This document shows, in pieces, positions 16,639-24,916 of a stretch of DNA of 64,000 nucleotides. Position 1 is the stretch's first letter. Every line of letters starts with the position of its first letter. The stretch comes from an uncultured Oscillospiraceae bacterium (lineage in GTDB: Bacteria > Bacillota > Clostridia > Oscillospirales > Oscillospiraceae), in the NCBI GenBank assembly GCA_944385095.1, contig CALWVS010000003.1, positions 62,001 through 126,000 of the forward strand. The letters are read 5' to 3'. The position numbers were made by a program, and so were the translations under genes. The notes under the pieces are model-generated. The model did not search any database, was not told the origin of the DNA, and was given only the letters and a program-made list of their open reading frames with translations.

Positions 16639-17346
16639 TTAGGTGTGTTTGTTGTAAATCACAGTGTCCTGTTCCCCAGTGGTAAGGTCTACATAGGAGA
16701 CATACAGGGAAACTTTGTTTTCCTCATTGAGATTTTCCCAAATCTGCGCTGCGAAAGTCTGAGCATCTGTGGCATCTATGGAAATTCTGCGTGGTTCTCC
16801 CTCAAAGGAGGGCAGAGGGTCCAGATTTTCCTGATAAGTGTGGATGAAACGACCTTCACCGGAGAGAGGAGCGTCATATTCATAGAAGTAGCGGTGATTG
16901 CAGGATGGGTCCCCATCGGCAGATTTCAGAATGGACAGGCAGAAAGAACCATCCTGATTCAGAACACCGGAGATACGGGGGGTATAGTTGGGACCATCAG
17001 GCTCGTAGCAGCGTGTTCGCAGTGCCTCCAAATAGCTCTTTCCAGCCAACAGACCGTCCCGTATGGTGTCCGTTTGGTCGCCATTGGTCACAACAATGGT
17101 ATGTCCAACTTTGCGGACGGGGTGGTAAATAATGAGAGATGGGTCTGTCATTTTGCTCTCATCATAGGCTTTGGTGCGGATGCCATCCTCTGTCTGTTCA
17201 AAAATACGGTTGCGGCTGTTTTCACTGCGCCCCATAATAAAGTAGGCAATCACGGCTTTCTGATTGTCCGCACTGCGTCCCAGTACAATGCCACGACCGG
17301 GGTAGGGGTGGTTTTGCAATAAGATGGTCAAATTCTGTCTGTTCAT
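16639..17346 (-). CDS. purO: IMP cyclohydrolase of the PurO type
   Basis: 235 aa resembling the archaeal-type IMP cyclohydrolase (PF07826): GRGIVLGRSADNQKAVIAYFIMGRSENSRNR at residues 18-48 and YTPRISG near 122 are characteristic. It would close FAICAR to IMP, the last step of the pathway. The gene ends 17 nt before the standalone AICAR formyltransferase, so the two together replace bifunctional PurH. AAGGAG lies 7 nt before the ATG. The call rests on motif reading and on the perfect metabolic fit. Confidence 0.92.
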   Translation of the reverse strand: MNRQNLTILLQNHPYPGRGIVLGRSADNQKAVIAYFIMGRSENSRNRIFEQTEDGIRTKAYDESKMTDPSLIIYHPVRKVGHTIVVTNGDQTDTIRDGLLAGKSYLEALRTRCYEPDGPNYTPRISGVLNQDGSFCLSILKSADGDPSCNHRYFYEYDAPLSGEGRFIHTYQENLDPLPSFEGEPRRISIDATDAQTFAAQIWENLNEENKVSLYVSYVDLTTGEQDTVIYNKHT

Positions 17347-17385
17347 ATGGATGCTCCTTTATCGGTAAAATTTTACAAACAAAAT

Positions 17386-17419
17386 GGGCGCACCTACACA
17401 GATTGTTGCAGATGCGCCC
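17386..17419 (-). promoter_or_regulatory. Hairpin in the purN-purO gap
   Basis: GGGCGCA pairs with TGCGCCC around a 20-nt loop in the unusually long (152 nt) gap between purN and purO; a second stem (AGCCCGCCTCTGGGCT on the minus strand) lies just before it. Only scattered T residues follow, so it is a weak terminator or an mRNA-processing element rather than an operon end. Confidence 0.45.
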
Positions 17420-17498
17420 AGACGGTCGGCAAACAGCCCAGAGGCGGGCTGGCGATGCTCCCTGTGGTGACTCCACTTCCGTCAGTCACATCGCTTGA

Positions 17499-18128
17499 TT
17501 ATTCTAAAATACGAACCTGTCGTCCCTCCACCTGTAAACGGTCCTCACAGAACAGAGAGACTGCCAGAGGCAGCAGCTTCCATTCACACTGCTCCATGAT
17601 ACGTTTTTGCAATGTTTCGGGGGTATCGTCAGGCAGTACTTCCACCGCTTTTTGGAATACAATGGGACCGGCATCACATTCCTCACTGACAAAGTGAATG
17701 GTAGCACCGGACAGTTTTACACCGTATTCCAATGCCTTTTCATGGACATGAATCCCATAACATCCCTCACCAGCAAAAGAGGGAACGAGTGCAGGGTGTA
17801 CGTTGAGAATGGCGTTGGGATATGCCTGCATCATCTCCGGAGTGAGAATCACCATAAACCCAGCCATGACCACCAAATCAATTTCCAGCTTTTGCAGCAA
17901 TTCCACCAGTGCGATGGTCATAGCCTGACTGGATGGGTAGTCTTTACGAGCCACCACATAGCTGGAAATATGGGCAGTTTTGGCACGTTCCAAAGCGTAG
18001 GCATTGGGATTGGAGGAAATGACAGCCACAATTTCCCCATTGTGAATCTCACCACGGGTTTGTGCGTCAATCAAAGCCTGTAAATTTGTACCGCCGCCAG
18101 ATACAAGAACAGCAATTTTTTTTGCCAT
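17499..18128 (-). CDS. purN: Phosphoribosylglycinamide formyltransferase
   Basis: Transfers the formyl group of 10-formyl-THF to GAR. The N-terminal VLVSGGGTNLQALIDA, the catalytic block ILNVHPALVPSF (His near 110), and SGATIHFVSEECDAGPIV with the catalytic Asp near 145 are all visible. 209 aa, typical length. GGAGG lies 7 nt before the ATG. It lies 17 nt after purM in the operon. Confidence 0.97.
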   Translation of the reverse strand: MAKKIAVLVSGGGTNLQALIDAQTRGEIHNGEIVAVISSNPNAYALERAKTAHISSYVVARKDYPSSQAMTIALVELLQKLEIDLVVMAGFMVILTPEMMQAYPNAILNVHPALVPSFAGEGCYGIHVHEKALEYGVKLSGATIHFVSEECDAGPIVFQKAVEVLPDDTPETLQKRIMEQCEWKLLPLAVSLFCEDRLQVEGRQVRILE

Positions 18129-18145
18129 AAGTACCTCCAGAGAAC

Positions 18146-19189
18146 TTATACCAGCTCTACACCCTGTTCCCCTGTCACCACCTGACCAATCTGGTAGGCA
18201 GTTTCACCAGAGGCAGCAAGTACTTCCAAAGCCTGTACAGCTTGGGCAGCAGGCAGAGCCAAAATCATACCAATACCCATGTTATAGGTGTTGTACATGT
18301 CTCGTTCTGGAATGTTGCCTGCCTGCTGAATCAGGTCAAAAATGGGCAGACGAGGGAAGGAGTTCAGCTGAATTTGAGCAGTCAGCCCATCTGTCATCAT
18401 ACGGGGCACATTTTCATAGAATCCACCGCCGGTGATATGGCTGATGGCGTGGATATCTACACCAGCTTTCAAAAGAGCTTTTACAGCCTTCACATAAATT
18501 TTAGTGGGAGCCAGCAGTGTTTCACCCAGACTTTTGCCATCCAGTTCTTCACGAGGGCTTTTCAGGTCAGCATGTTCAATGTCAAATACTTTGCGCACCA
18601 GAGAGAACCCATTGGAGTGGACACCAGAGGAAGCAAGACCAATCAGAACATCACCAGCAGAGAGGGCTTTGCCGTCAATGATTTTTTCCTCGTCCACAAT
18701 GCCCACAGAAAAACCTGCAAGGTCATACTCGTCCTCAGGATAAAAGCCCGGCATTTCCGCAGTTTCACCGCCAACCAGTGCACACTCAGCCTGTCGACAG
18801 CCCTCAGTGATACCAGATACAATATCAGCAATACGGGCAGGATGGTTTTTACCACATGCGATGTAGTCCAAAAAGAACATAGGGGCAGCACCGCCACAGA
18901 TGATGTCATTGACACACATGGCAACACAGTCAATCCCGACTGTGTCATGCTTGTCCATCAAAAATGCCAGCTTCAGTTTTGTGCCTACACCATCAGTACC
19001 AGAGACCAGCACAGGCTTTTTCATACCAGCCATATCGGGGGCAAACATACCACCAAAACCGCCTAAAGTACCCATCACACCAGGAATATAGGTGGATTCT
19101 ACCATAGGTTTGATGCGCTCTACTGCCTCATAACCGGCAGTTACATCTACACCAGCAGCGGCATAAGATGCAGAATGGGAGTTTTTCAT
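18146..19189 (-). CDS. purM: Phosphoribosylformylglycinamidine cyclo-ligase (AIR synthetase)
   Basis: ATP-dependent ring closure of FGAM to AIR. Signatures are [16 protein letters not shown] at the N-terminus, [15 protein letters not shown] near residue 62, [11 protein letters not shown] near 140 and [14 protein letters not shown] near 245. 347 aa is normal. GGAGG precedes the ATG. Its substrate FGAM needs PurL/PurQ/PurS, none of which are in this operon, so they must be elsewhere in the genome. Confidence 0.97.
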   Translation of the reverse strand: MKNSHSASYAAAGVDVTAGYEAVERIKPMVESTYIPGVMGTLGGFGGMFAPDMAGMKKPVLVSGTDGVGTKLKLAFLMDKHDTVGIDCVAMCVNDIICGGAAPMFFLDYIACGKNHPARIADIVSGITEGCRQAECALVGGETAEMPGFYPEDEYDLAGFSVGIVDEEKIIDGKALSAGDVLIGLASSGVHSNGFSLVRKVFDIEHADLKSPREELDGKSLGETLLAPTKIYVKAVKALLKAGVDIHAISHITGGGFYENVPRMMTDGLTAQIQLNSFPRLPIFDLIQQAGNIPERDMYNTYNMGIGMILALPAAQAVQALEVLAASGETAYQIGQVVTGEQGVELV

Positions 19190-19222
19190 CTCTAAAACCT
19201 CCAGAAATCAATCAAATATCAA

Positions 19223-20647
19223 TTACTCTTTTCCGTTCCAGCAGTAGGTACACACCTTGTCACGGTCAAGCCCAATGGCCTCCAACAGTCCATCCAGAGA
19301 CTGATAGCCAAGGGAACTAAAGCCAAATTTCTCACAGATGGTTTTCAGCATACACTGTCCACGTTCTGTATGCACATCCGCATATTCTTCCAGATGCTTC
19401 TGACCCTCATCTCCTTCCAACTCCTGTACCGTGCGGCGCGCCAGCAGGTCCATATCAGAGTTACCACGGGAGAAATTCAGGTATTTGCAACTATACATAA
19501 TAGGAGGGCAGGCAGAACGCATGTGCACTTCTTCTGCACCGGATTCATACAGAAAATCAACGGTCTCCTGAAGCTGAGTTCCTCGCACAATGGAGTCATC
19601 AATAAACAGCAGTTTTTTGCCTTCAATCAGTTCAGGAACGGGAATTTGCTTCATTTTTGCCACCTGATTGCGTACATTCTGATTGGTGGGCATAAAGGAG
19701 CGGGGCCAAGTGGGGGTATACTTGACAAAAGGACGGGAGAAAGGTTTTCCACTGCGGTTAGCAAACCCGATGGCGTGTGGCACACCGGAATCAGGCACAC
19801 CAGCCACATAGTCTACTTTGGGTAGCTGCCCACGACCAATTTCATCACGGGCCATAATCTCGCCATTGCGATACCGCATGATTTCCACGTTCATACCCTC
19901 ATAGTTGGAGTTGGGGTAGCCGTAGTAGGTCCAGAGGAAAGCACAGATTTTCATTTCCTGACCAGCAGGGGACAGGGTTTCATAACCATCAGCGGTAATT
20001 TTTACAATTTCACGGGGACCCAGTTCATAGGCGTTGTGATACCCCAGTTTGTGATAGGCGAAGGATTCAAAGGAGACACAGTGGGCACCTTCTTTCCAGC
20101 CAATCAATACAGGCAGACGTCCCACACGGTCACGGGCTGCAATGATTTCACCTTTTTCAGTGAGAATCAACAGGGTGAGAGAACCTTGAATTTCTTCCTG
20201 TGCGTGTAAAATACCAGATACAAGGTCATCTTTTTGGTTGATAATGGCAGCAGCCAATTCAGTGGAATTAACCTTGCCGGAGCTCATAGCCATAAACTGA
20301 TGACCGTGGTCAGAGAAGTAGCGTTGAATCAGTTCCTCAGAGTTGTTGATAATTCCTACTGTGGTGATGGCATACAACCCGAGGTGAGAACGCACCAGCA
20401 AGGGCTGAGGATCTGTGTCACTGATGCAGCCAATACCACTACAGCCGTGAAAATCTACCAGATCCTTTTCAAATTTTGTACGGAATGGGGTATTTTCGAT
20501 GGAGTGAATCTGTCTCTGAAATCCGTCTTTTTCATCATGAATCAGCATACCACCACGGCGAGTACCTAAATGGGAATGATAATCAACACCGAAAAAAATA
20601 TCCAATGTCACATCTTCATGTGACACAGCACCAAAAAAGCCTCCCAT
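19223..20647 (-). CDS. purF: Amidophosphoribosyltransferase, variant lacking the N-terminal cysteine nucleophile
   Basis: 474 aa. The C-terminal phosphoribosyltransferase half is intact: the PRPP loop LLFIDDSIVRGTQ near residue 345, VAGVPDSGVPHAIGFA near 280 and a final CTYC that fits an iron-sulfur ligand pair. The N-terminal half has the fold pattern of the glutaminase domain (HLGTRRGGM, then HLGLYAITTVGIINNSEEL) but begins MGGFFGAV, so the usual Met-Cys-Gly start with its Ntn nucleophile cysteine is absent. The start is firm: AGGAGG lies 7 nt upstream. The enzyme may use free ammonia or an external amide donor. It is the only PurF in the operon. Confidence 0.93.
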   Translation of the reverse strand: MGGFFGAVSHEDVTLDIFFGVDYHSHLGTRRGGMLIHDEKDGFQRQIHSIENTPFRTKFEKDLVDFHGCSGIGCISDTDPQPLLVRSHLGLYAITTVGIINNSEELIQRYFSDHGHQFMAMSSGKVNSTELAAAIINQKDDLVSGILHAQEEIQGSLTLLILTEKGEIIAARDRVGRLPVLIGWKEGAHCVSFESFAYHKLGYHNAYELGPREIVKITADGYETLSPAGQEMKICAFLWTYYGYPNSNYEGMNVEIMRYRNGEIMARDEIGRGQLPKVDYVAGVPDSGVPHAIGFANRSGKPFSRPFVKYTPTWPRSFMPTNQNVRNQVAKMKQIPVPELIEGKKLLFIDDSIVRGTQLQETVDFLYESGAEEVHMRSACPPIMYSCKYLNFSRGNSDMDLLARRTVQELEGDEGQKHLEEYADVHTERGQCMLKTICEKFGFSSLGYQSLDGLLEAIGLDRDKVCTYCWNGKE

Positions 20648-20696
20648 TGGAGTCCTCCTATCATAAATACAAGAATTTTTACAGTGAAAAAGGAAT

Positions 20697-20732
20697 AGAA
20701 CCCCCGGAAATCAAACCTGTGCCGGAGGCTCT
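20697..20732 (-). terminator. Internal terminator-like hairpin between purC and purF
   Basis: On the minus strand AGAGCCTCCGG pairs with CCGGGGGTTCT (11 bp, two G-T pairs) and is followed by ATTCCTTTTTC. It lies inside the operon, so it probably only lowers read-through from purEC into purFMN and downstream genes. Confidence 0.6.
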
Positions 20733-20755
20733 ATGTAGATGCTTTGAGGTTCTGC

Positions 20756-21466
20756 TTATTTACCCATCAGACGGCGGCTCATCTCCTGATAAGCCCCTTC
20801 CACATTGCCAAGGTCACGGCGGAAGCGGTCCTTATCCAGTTTTTCTCCTGTTTTGGAGTCCCAGAAACGGCAGGTGTCAGGAGAAATTTCATCGGCCAGT
20901 ACAATGGTACCGTCAGCAGTCTTACCAAACTCCAGTTTAAAGTCTACCAGAGTGACCCCACACTCAGCCAGAGTGGCTTTCAGGAAGTCGTTGACCTGGA
21001 AGGCGTATTTTTTAATCTGCTCAATTTCCTCCCAGGTAGCCAGCTTCAGGGCAACAGCGTGGTAGTCGTTGATCAGAGGGTCATGAAGGTCATCGTTTTT
21101 GTAGGAAAATTCTACTGTAGGAGCATCAAATACAATGCCCTCCTCTACACCGTAACGCTTGGCAAAAGAACCAGCAGAAATGTTGCGGATGATAACCTCG
21201 AGAGGAACAATGCTGACCTTCTTTACCACAGTTTCACGCTCGTTCAGTTCCTCCACATAGTGGGTGGGAACACCAGCTTTCTCAAGCTGCTGCATCAGGA
21301 AATTTGCCATCTGGTTGTTGATGGCACCTTTTCCCACAATGGTACCCTTTTTGGTTCCATCAAATGCGGTAGCATCATCTTTGTAAGACACAATCACCAG
21401 ATTGGGGTCCTCAGTGGCAAATACCTTCTTTGCCTTTCCCTCATACAGTTGCTCCAGCTTATTCAT
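20756..21466 (-). CDS. purC: Phosphoribosylaminoimidazole-succinocarboxamide synthase (SAICAR synthetase)
   Basis: Joins aspartate to CAIR with ATP. The N-terminal [40 protein letters not shown] near residue 90 and [11 protein letters not shown]...[15 protein letters not shown] near 175-200 are diagnostic. 236 aa. The ATG at 21466 follows AAAGG; the frame extends upstream to 21484 but overlaps the ribosome site. It lies 41 nt after purE. Confidence 0.97.
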   Translation of the reverse strand: MNKLEQLYEGKAKKVFATEDPNLVIVSYKDDATAFDGTKKGTIVGKGAINNQMANFLMQQLEKAGVPTHYVEELNERETVVKKVSIVPLEVIIRNISAGSFAKRYGVEEGIVFDAPTVEFSYKNDDLHDPLINDYHAVALKLATWEEIEQIKKYAFQVNDFLKATLAECGVTLVDFKLEFGKTADGTIVLADEISPDTCRFWDSKTGEKLDKDRFRRDLGNVEGAYQEMSRRLMGK

Positions 21467-21507
21467 GGTAAAACATCCTTTCATTGTATGGAATTTGAAA
21501 AAATCTT

Positions 21508-22005
21508 TTAGAGAGACAGCACTTCCTGCTGTAATTTGGCTTCCTTTTCTGCAATTTGCTCTGCCATTTTGACACGGGCGGCATCCAGTCTGGCAGCCAG
21601 TTCATCATCGGAAATGGCAAGCATCTGGGCAGCCAGAACAGCGGCATTTTTTGCCCCATTGATGGCAACCGTGGCAACAGGAATGCCACTTGGCATCTGT
21701 ACTGTGGCAAGCAAAGCATCCAGACCGTCTACAGCTCCGCCTTTCATGGGAATGCCAATCACTGGCAGGGTAGAGTTGCCAGCAAAAGCACCAGCCAGAT
21801 GGGCAGCCATACCAGCAGCACAGATGAGAACACCAAAGCCATTTTGACGGGCAGTTTTGGCAAATTCGGCAGCCTTTTCAGGGGTGCGGTGTGCACTCAG
21901 AATGTGGGCTTCATAGGGAATCCCAAACTCCTTTAACTGGGAACAGGCACCTTTTACCACAGCCCAGTCAGAGTCAGAACCCATGATGACAGCAACTTTT
22001 TTCAT
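21508..22005 (-). CDS. purE: N5-carboxyaminoimidazole ribonucleotide mutase
   Basis: 165 aa, class I PurE size. [13 protein letters not shown] opens the protein, [13 protein letters not shown] near residue 40 holds the catalytic histidine, and [24 protein letters not shown] follows. The frame is open to 22119 but that region is the attenuator, and GGAAGGAG lies 8 nt before the ATG at 22005, so the short start is correct. It is the first structural gene of the purine operon. No purK is adjacent, so it may act directly on AIR with CO2 or with a remote PurK. Confidence 0.96.
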   Translation of the reverse strand: MKKVAVIMGSDSDWAVVKGACSQLKEFGIPYEAHILSAHRTPEKAAEFAKTARQNGFGVLICAAGMAAHLAGAFAGNSTLPVIGIPMKGGAVDGLDALLATVQMPSGIPVATVAINGAKNAAVLAAQMLAISDDELAARLDAARVKMAEQIAEKEAKLQQEVLSL

Positions 22006-22030
22006 AAACCATACTCCTTCCAATCCAAAA

Positions 22031-22069
22031 CAGAAAAAATTCAGGCTATCTGCTGGGCGCAGATAGCCT
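22031..22069 (-). terminator. Attenuator terminator in the purE leader
   Basis: On the minus strand AGGCTATCTGC pairs perfectly with GCAGATAGCCT (11 bp, 5-nt loop), followed by GAATTTTTTCTG. It lies between the operon promoter and the purE start (25 nt before the ATG), so transcription must read through it to express the operon. Confidence 0.85.
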
Positions 22070-22072
22070 ATA

Positions 22073-22159
22073 TCAAGATATAATTGAGCATGTAGACACA
22101 ACAGGGCGCAGAGAGACATAGACGGTTACAAATACAAAAGAATTGTGCTTGATACCCAT
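22073..22159 (-). CDS. Leader peptide upstream of the purine operon (28 aa)
   Basis: A short frame of 28 codons (begins MGIKHNSFVFVTVYV, ends with a TGA) starts with ATG after AAGGAGG at 7 nt spacing, one of the best ribosome sites in the window. Its stop codon lies only 3 nt before the 5' arm of the terminator hairpin. A ribosome finishing or stalled at the stop would cover that arm and prevent termination. The peptide is rich in valine and serine and has no run of one amino acid. It is too short for homology; the call rests on position, ribosome site and hairpin geometry. Confidence 0.7.
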   Translation of the reverse strand: MGIKHNSFVFVTVYVSLRPVVSTCSIIS

Positions 22160-22192
22160 ACTATGACCTCCTTGTCCATCGTGTAGGGTTTT

Positions 22193-22221
22193 ATTCTATC
22201 GAAAAAAAAGTAGAAATGCAA
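22193..22221 (-). promoter_or_regulatory. Promoter of the purine operon
   Basis: On the minus strand TTGCAT (22216-22221), 17-nt spacer and TAGAAT (22193-22198). The expected start near 22186 gives a leader of about 180 nt containing the leader peptide and terminator. No clear PurR box or guanine riboswitch was recognised in the leader. Confidence 0.8.
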
Positions 22222-22344
22222 GGGGTCATCAAATTTTCGTAGGCTTGTACAAGGAAAAAGAGAAAAAACAGAGGAAAAGTTGGACAGCCCTCGCATGGAC
22301 AACAAGAGGTCAGATATGGTAATAGGTATGTTATTCTGCTATTA

Positions 22345-23427
22345 TCACAATAGACCAGTGACTTCCAAAATACGGGAAACCTCCTCCACACGATGGGACC
22401 AGGAGGCGGCGGCCCCATGGGCTTTTCGACGTTGAAAGAACAAATCAGGGACTTCATCTAAGGCATGTTCACATAGGGTTAAAAACTCCTCATGGGTATT
22501 GGCTCCATAGATGACGTCAGGGAAATGTTCAATCTGATCCGGCCAAAGCATAGATACAATAGGCAGACCAGTAGAGAGATATTCATAAATGCGTGTGGGT
22601 ATAATATCACTGCCAGCCTGCTCCAGCCGCAAGAAGTTCAACAGCCCATGGCAACGCCCCAGTTGTTCAGGAAGTTCACTCAGGGGGCAGTGGGTACGCA
22701 GGGATACATTGTGCATATGGGAAAGTTTGTTTAGGTAGGGGTTGTGTTGTCGCTTACCAATCAGCAGAAAGTTCCATTCAGGGCGGGCACGTGCCACATA
22801 GAGAAGGGGAGATAAATCCAAATCCTCATAAATTGTCCCTGTCCAACCAAAGGTGGGCGTTTTGGGGAGCTTTCTGTGTGGGGAGGAAAAGTGGCTGGAG
22901 AACAGTGGGTAAGAAACGCCGTTGGGCAGTGCAGCGATGTTGTTGCTACAGGGGGAAAGACGCTCTGCCAGACTGACAGATGCAGCAAAGACAAGATCAG
23001 ATGCGGCAGCCAGTGTTCCCTCCCAGGGGAGAGGTAAATCATCCCATTCACGGTCACAGTCATACACAAGACCACGGTACTCCAGATTGTCCAACAGGTG
23101 AACATGTTCTGGGCTAGTGACCCAGAGAAGCGGTTCGCGCATACGGTGTTTTGACATTTTAGAAGCAATGAATTTGCTGATGCGCCTCTGCTCAAAACGA
23201 AAAAGTGCCCCAAATTGTTCTTTTTGAGGAAAAATGTGGACAGGCAAGGTGTAGGCTGTAATGTTTGGTCGTACTTTTCGTCCACCTGCCCCAAGAGAAG
23301 CGGTTTTCCAGGTATCTGCTGGAGAAAAGTATAAAATTTTCACACCTTTCATGCGAGCCATTAACTGCTGGGTACGACCAGGTGATGAACTCCAACTTTC
23401 ATTGGATAGACAGACAATTTGCTTCAA
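22345..23427 (-). CDS. Glycosyltransferase, GT4-like (GT-B fold)
   Basis: 360 aa from a TTG start at 23427. That start has GGAGG about 6 nt upstream, and the protein then begins with KQIVCLSNESWSSSPGRTQQL, a family-typical N-terminus; no ATG gives a sensible start. The C-terminal half has the donor-binding pattern of GT-B enzymes (FGWTGTIYEDLDL near 210, then IIPTRIYEYLSTGLPIVS near 295). The acceptor is unknown; cell-surface polysaccharide or teichuronic/exopolysaccharide synthesis is likely. No sugar cluster surrounds it, and it ends 123 nt from the purine promoter. Confidence 0.85.
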   Translation of the reverse strand: MKQIVCLSNESWSSSPGRTQQLMARMKGVKILYFSPADTWKTASLGAGGRKVRPNITAYTLPVHIFPQKEQFGALFRFEQRRISKFIASKMSKHRMREPLLWVTSPEHVHLLDNLEYRGLVYDCDREWDDLPLPWEGTLAAASDLVFAASVSLAERLSPCSNNIAALPNGVSYPLFSSHFSSPHRKLPKTPTFGWTGTIYEDLDLSPLLYVARARPEWNFLLIGKRQHNPYLNKLSHMHNVSLRTHCPLSELPEQLGRCHGLLNFLRLEQAGSDIIPTRIYEYLSTGLPIVSMLWPDQIEHFPDVIYGANTHEEFLTLCEHALDEVPDLFFQRRKAHGAAASWSHRVEEVSRILEVTGLL

Positions 23428-23464
23428 CAGGAACCTCCAATTTAGATCAATGGAAAAGTGATGC

Positions 23465-23492
23465 TTGACAGTGTGCGGAAAATAGATATAAT
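23465..23492 (+). promoter_or_regulatory. Promoter of the PAP2 phosphatase gene
   Basis: TTGACA (23465-23470), 16-nt spacer, TATAAT (23487-23492): both hexamers match consensus exactly. Confidence 0.75.
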
Positions 23493-23578
23493 CACAACAC
23501 AAGGGAAACATATACCACAAAGTTGGATACCATTATATCCCTGAATGACACAAGAATCAAGCACAGGAGGATAGGGAA

Positions 23579-24139
23579 ATGATACCAATTTGGTTACAAC
23601 AGTTAGATGAACAGGGGCTGCTGTGGATACAACAGTTTCTCAGGGTGGAGGTGCTCAATCCAGTGGTGAAGGGATTCACCACTTTGGGAAATGTAGGTTT
23701 GATATGGATTGTACTTTCTCTGCTGCTTCTGTGGAAGCCTTCTACCAGAAAGGCAGGGATTACATCTCTATGTGCCATGATATTGGGATTGTTAGTGACG
23801 AATCTCTGCCTGAAACATCTTTTTATGAGACCAAGACCCTATGAAGTGATGGAACTGCTGGTTCCTCTGGTTACTTCGTCTGACCCCAACTCTTTTCCAT
23901 CTGGGCATACCTGTGCAGCCTTTGCAGCAGGGATTGCATGGGCAAAAACTATGCCAAAAAGGTGGATGTGTATCGTGGCAGTGGTGCAGGCTGTTTTGAT
24001 GGGTTTTTCCAGATTATATGTAGGAGTGCACTATCCCAGTGATGTGATAGCAGGGGCGTTGATTGGCAGTGTATGCGGTATCATTGCATATTATCTTGTA
24101 CAGCATTGGGAAAACAGACAGAAAAATAGCAGGCAGTGA
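23579..24139 (+). CDS. PAP2-family membrane phosphatase
   Basis: 186 aa with about five to six membrane segments. All three phosphatase motifs are present: KHLFMRPRP near residue 80, PSGHT near 107 with the catalytic histidine, and SRLYVGVHYPSD near 145. Relatives dephosphorylate undecaprenyl pyrophosphate (BcrC-like) or phosphatidylglycerol phosphate at the outer membrane face. An undecaprenyl-PP role is plausible but not proven. AGGAGG precedes the ATG. It is monocistronic between its own promoter and a strong terminator. Confidence 0.9.
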   Translation: MIPIWLQQLDEQGLLWIQQFLRVEVLNPVVKGFTTLGNVGLIWIVLSLLLLWKPSTRKAGITSLCAMILGLLVTNLCLKHLFMRPRPYEVMELLVPLVTSSDPNSFPSGHTCAAFAAGIAWAKTMPKRWMCIVAVVQAVLMGFSRLYVGVHYPSDVIAGALIGSVCGIIAYYLVQHWENRQKNSRQ

Positions 24140-24197
24140 AAAAACAATGGTATCCATCATAGCTGGGTTTGACTATGATGGATACCATTGTTTTTAC
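24139..24197. terminator. Bidirectional terminator between PAP2 and glnQ
   Basis: A 20-bp perfect stem (AACAATGGTATCCATCATAG and its complement) with A-run and T-run flanks lies between two convergent genes. Confidence 0.9.
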
Positions 24198-24916
24198 AGA
24201 ACTTTGCTTAAAAATAATTTTGTGCGTTCATGCTGAGGGTTTGCAAAAAATTCTTTAGGGGAATTTTGTTCCAAAATATTACCATCTGCCATAAAGAGGA
24301 CACGGCTTGCCACTTCACGGGCAAAGCCCATTTCGTGGGTGACAACCACCATGGTCATTCCCTCATTGGCAAGCTCCTTCATAACATCCAGCACTTCCCC
24401 CACCATTTCAGGGTCAAGGGCAGATGTTGGTTCATCAAAGAGCATGACTTTGGGCTGCATGGCAAGGGCACGCACAATGGCAATACGCTGTTTCTGTCCA
24501 CCGGAGAGTTGAGCAGGGTAGGCATCTGCCTTTTCCTCCAATCCCACACGGCGCAGGAGAGTCATTGCCACTTCATCTGCCTCATTCTGTTTCATTAACC
24601 CTGTACGAACAGGGGCAAGTGTAATATTTTTGCGGATGGTCATATTGGGAAACAGATTGAAATGTTGAAATACCATACCCATTTGACGACGAATCAAGTC
24701 AATATCACTTTTGGGGTCTGTGATTTCCATCCCGTTGAATGTAATGGTACCAGAAGTAGGGGACTCCAGAAGATTCAGGCAGCGCAGGAAGGTGGATTTA
24801 CCAGAACCGGAGGGTCCAATGACAACCACTTTTTCACCGGGGTAAATATGCTCAGAAATATCATTCAGCACCAGATGGTCCCCGAAAGATTTGGTCAAAT
24901 GTTTAACGTCGATCAC
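24194..24916 (-). CDS. glnQ: Polar amino-acid ABC transporter ATP-binding protein
   Basis: 240 aa. Walker [10 protein letters not shown] near residue 34, signature [15 protein letters not shown] near 135, Walker [15 protein letters not shown] near 157 and the switch VVTHEMGFA near 190. The arrangement and [10 protein letters not shown] segment are typical of the GlnQ/HisP branch that energises uptake of polar amino acids. The start overlaps the permease stop by 14 nt, so the two are translationally coupled. The substrate cannot be told from this subunit. Confidence 0.95.
   Translation of the reverse strand: MIDVKHLTKSFGDHLVLNDISEHIYPGEKVVVIGPSGSGKSTFLRCLNLLESPTSGTITFNGMEITDPKSDIDLIRRQMGMVFQHFNLFPNMTIRKNITLAPVRTGLMKQNEADEVAMTLLRRVGLEEKADAYPAQLSGGQKQRIAIVRALAMQPKVMLFDEPTSALDPEMVGEVLDVMKELANEGMTMVVVTHEMGFAREVASRVLFMADGNILEQNSPKEFFANPQHERTKLFLSKVL

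Noticed and set aside
22006..22119. An N-terminal extension of PurE of 38 residues
   Set aside because: It would translate through the attenuator hairpin; the internal ATG has the good ribosome site and matches the family start.
22040..22190. A guanine (purine) riboswitch in the pur leader
   Set aside because: The conserved loop and junction sequences of that aptamer were not found; the leader is taken up by the small frame and a simple hairpin.
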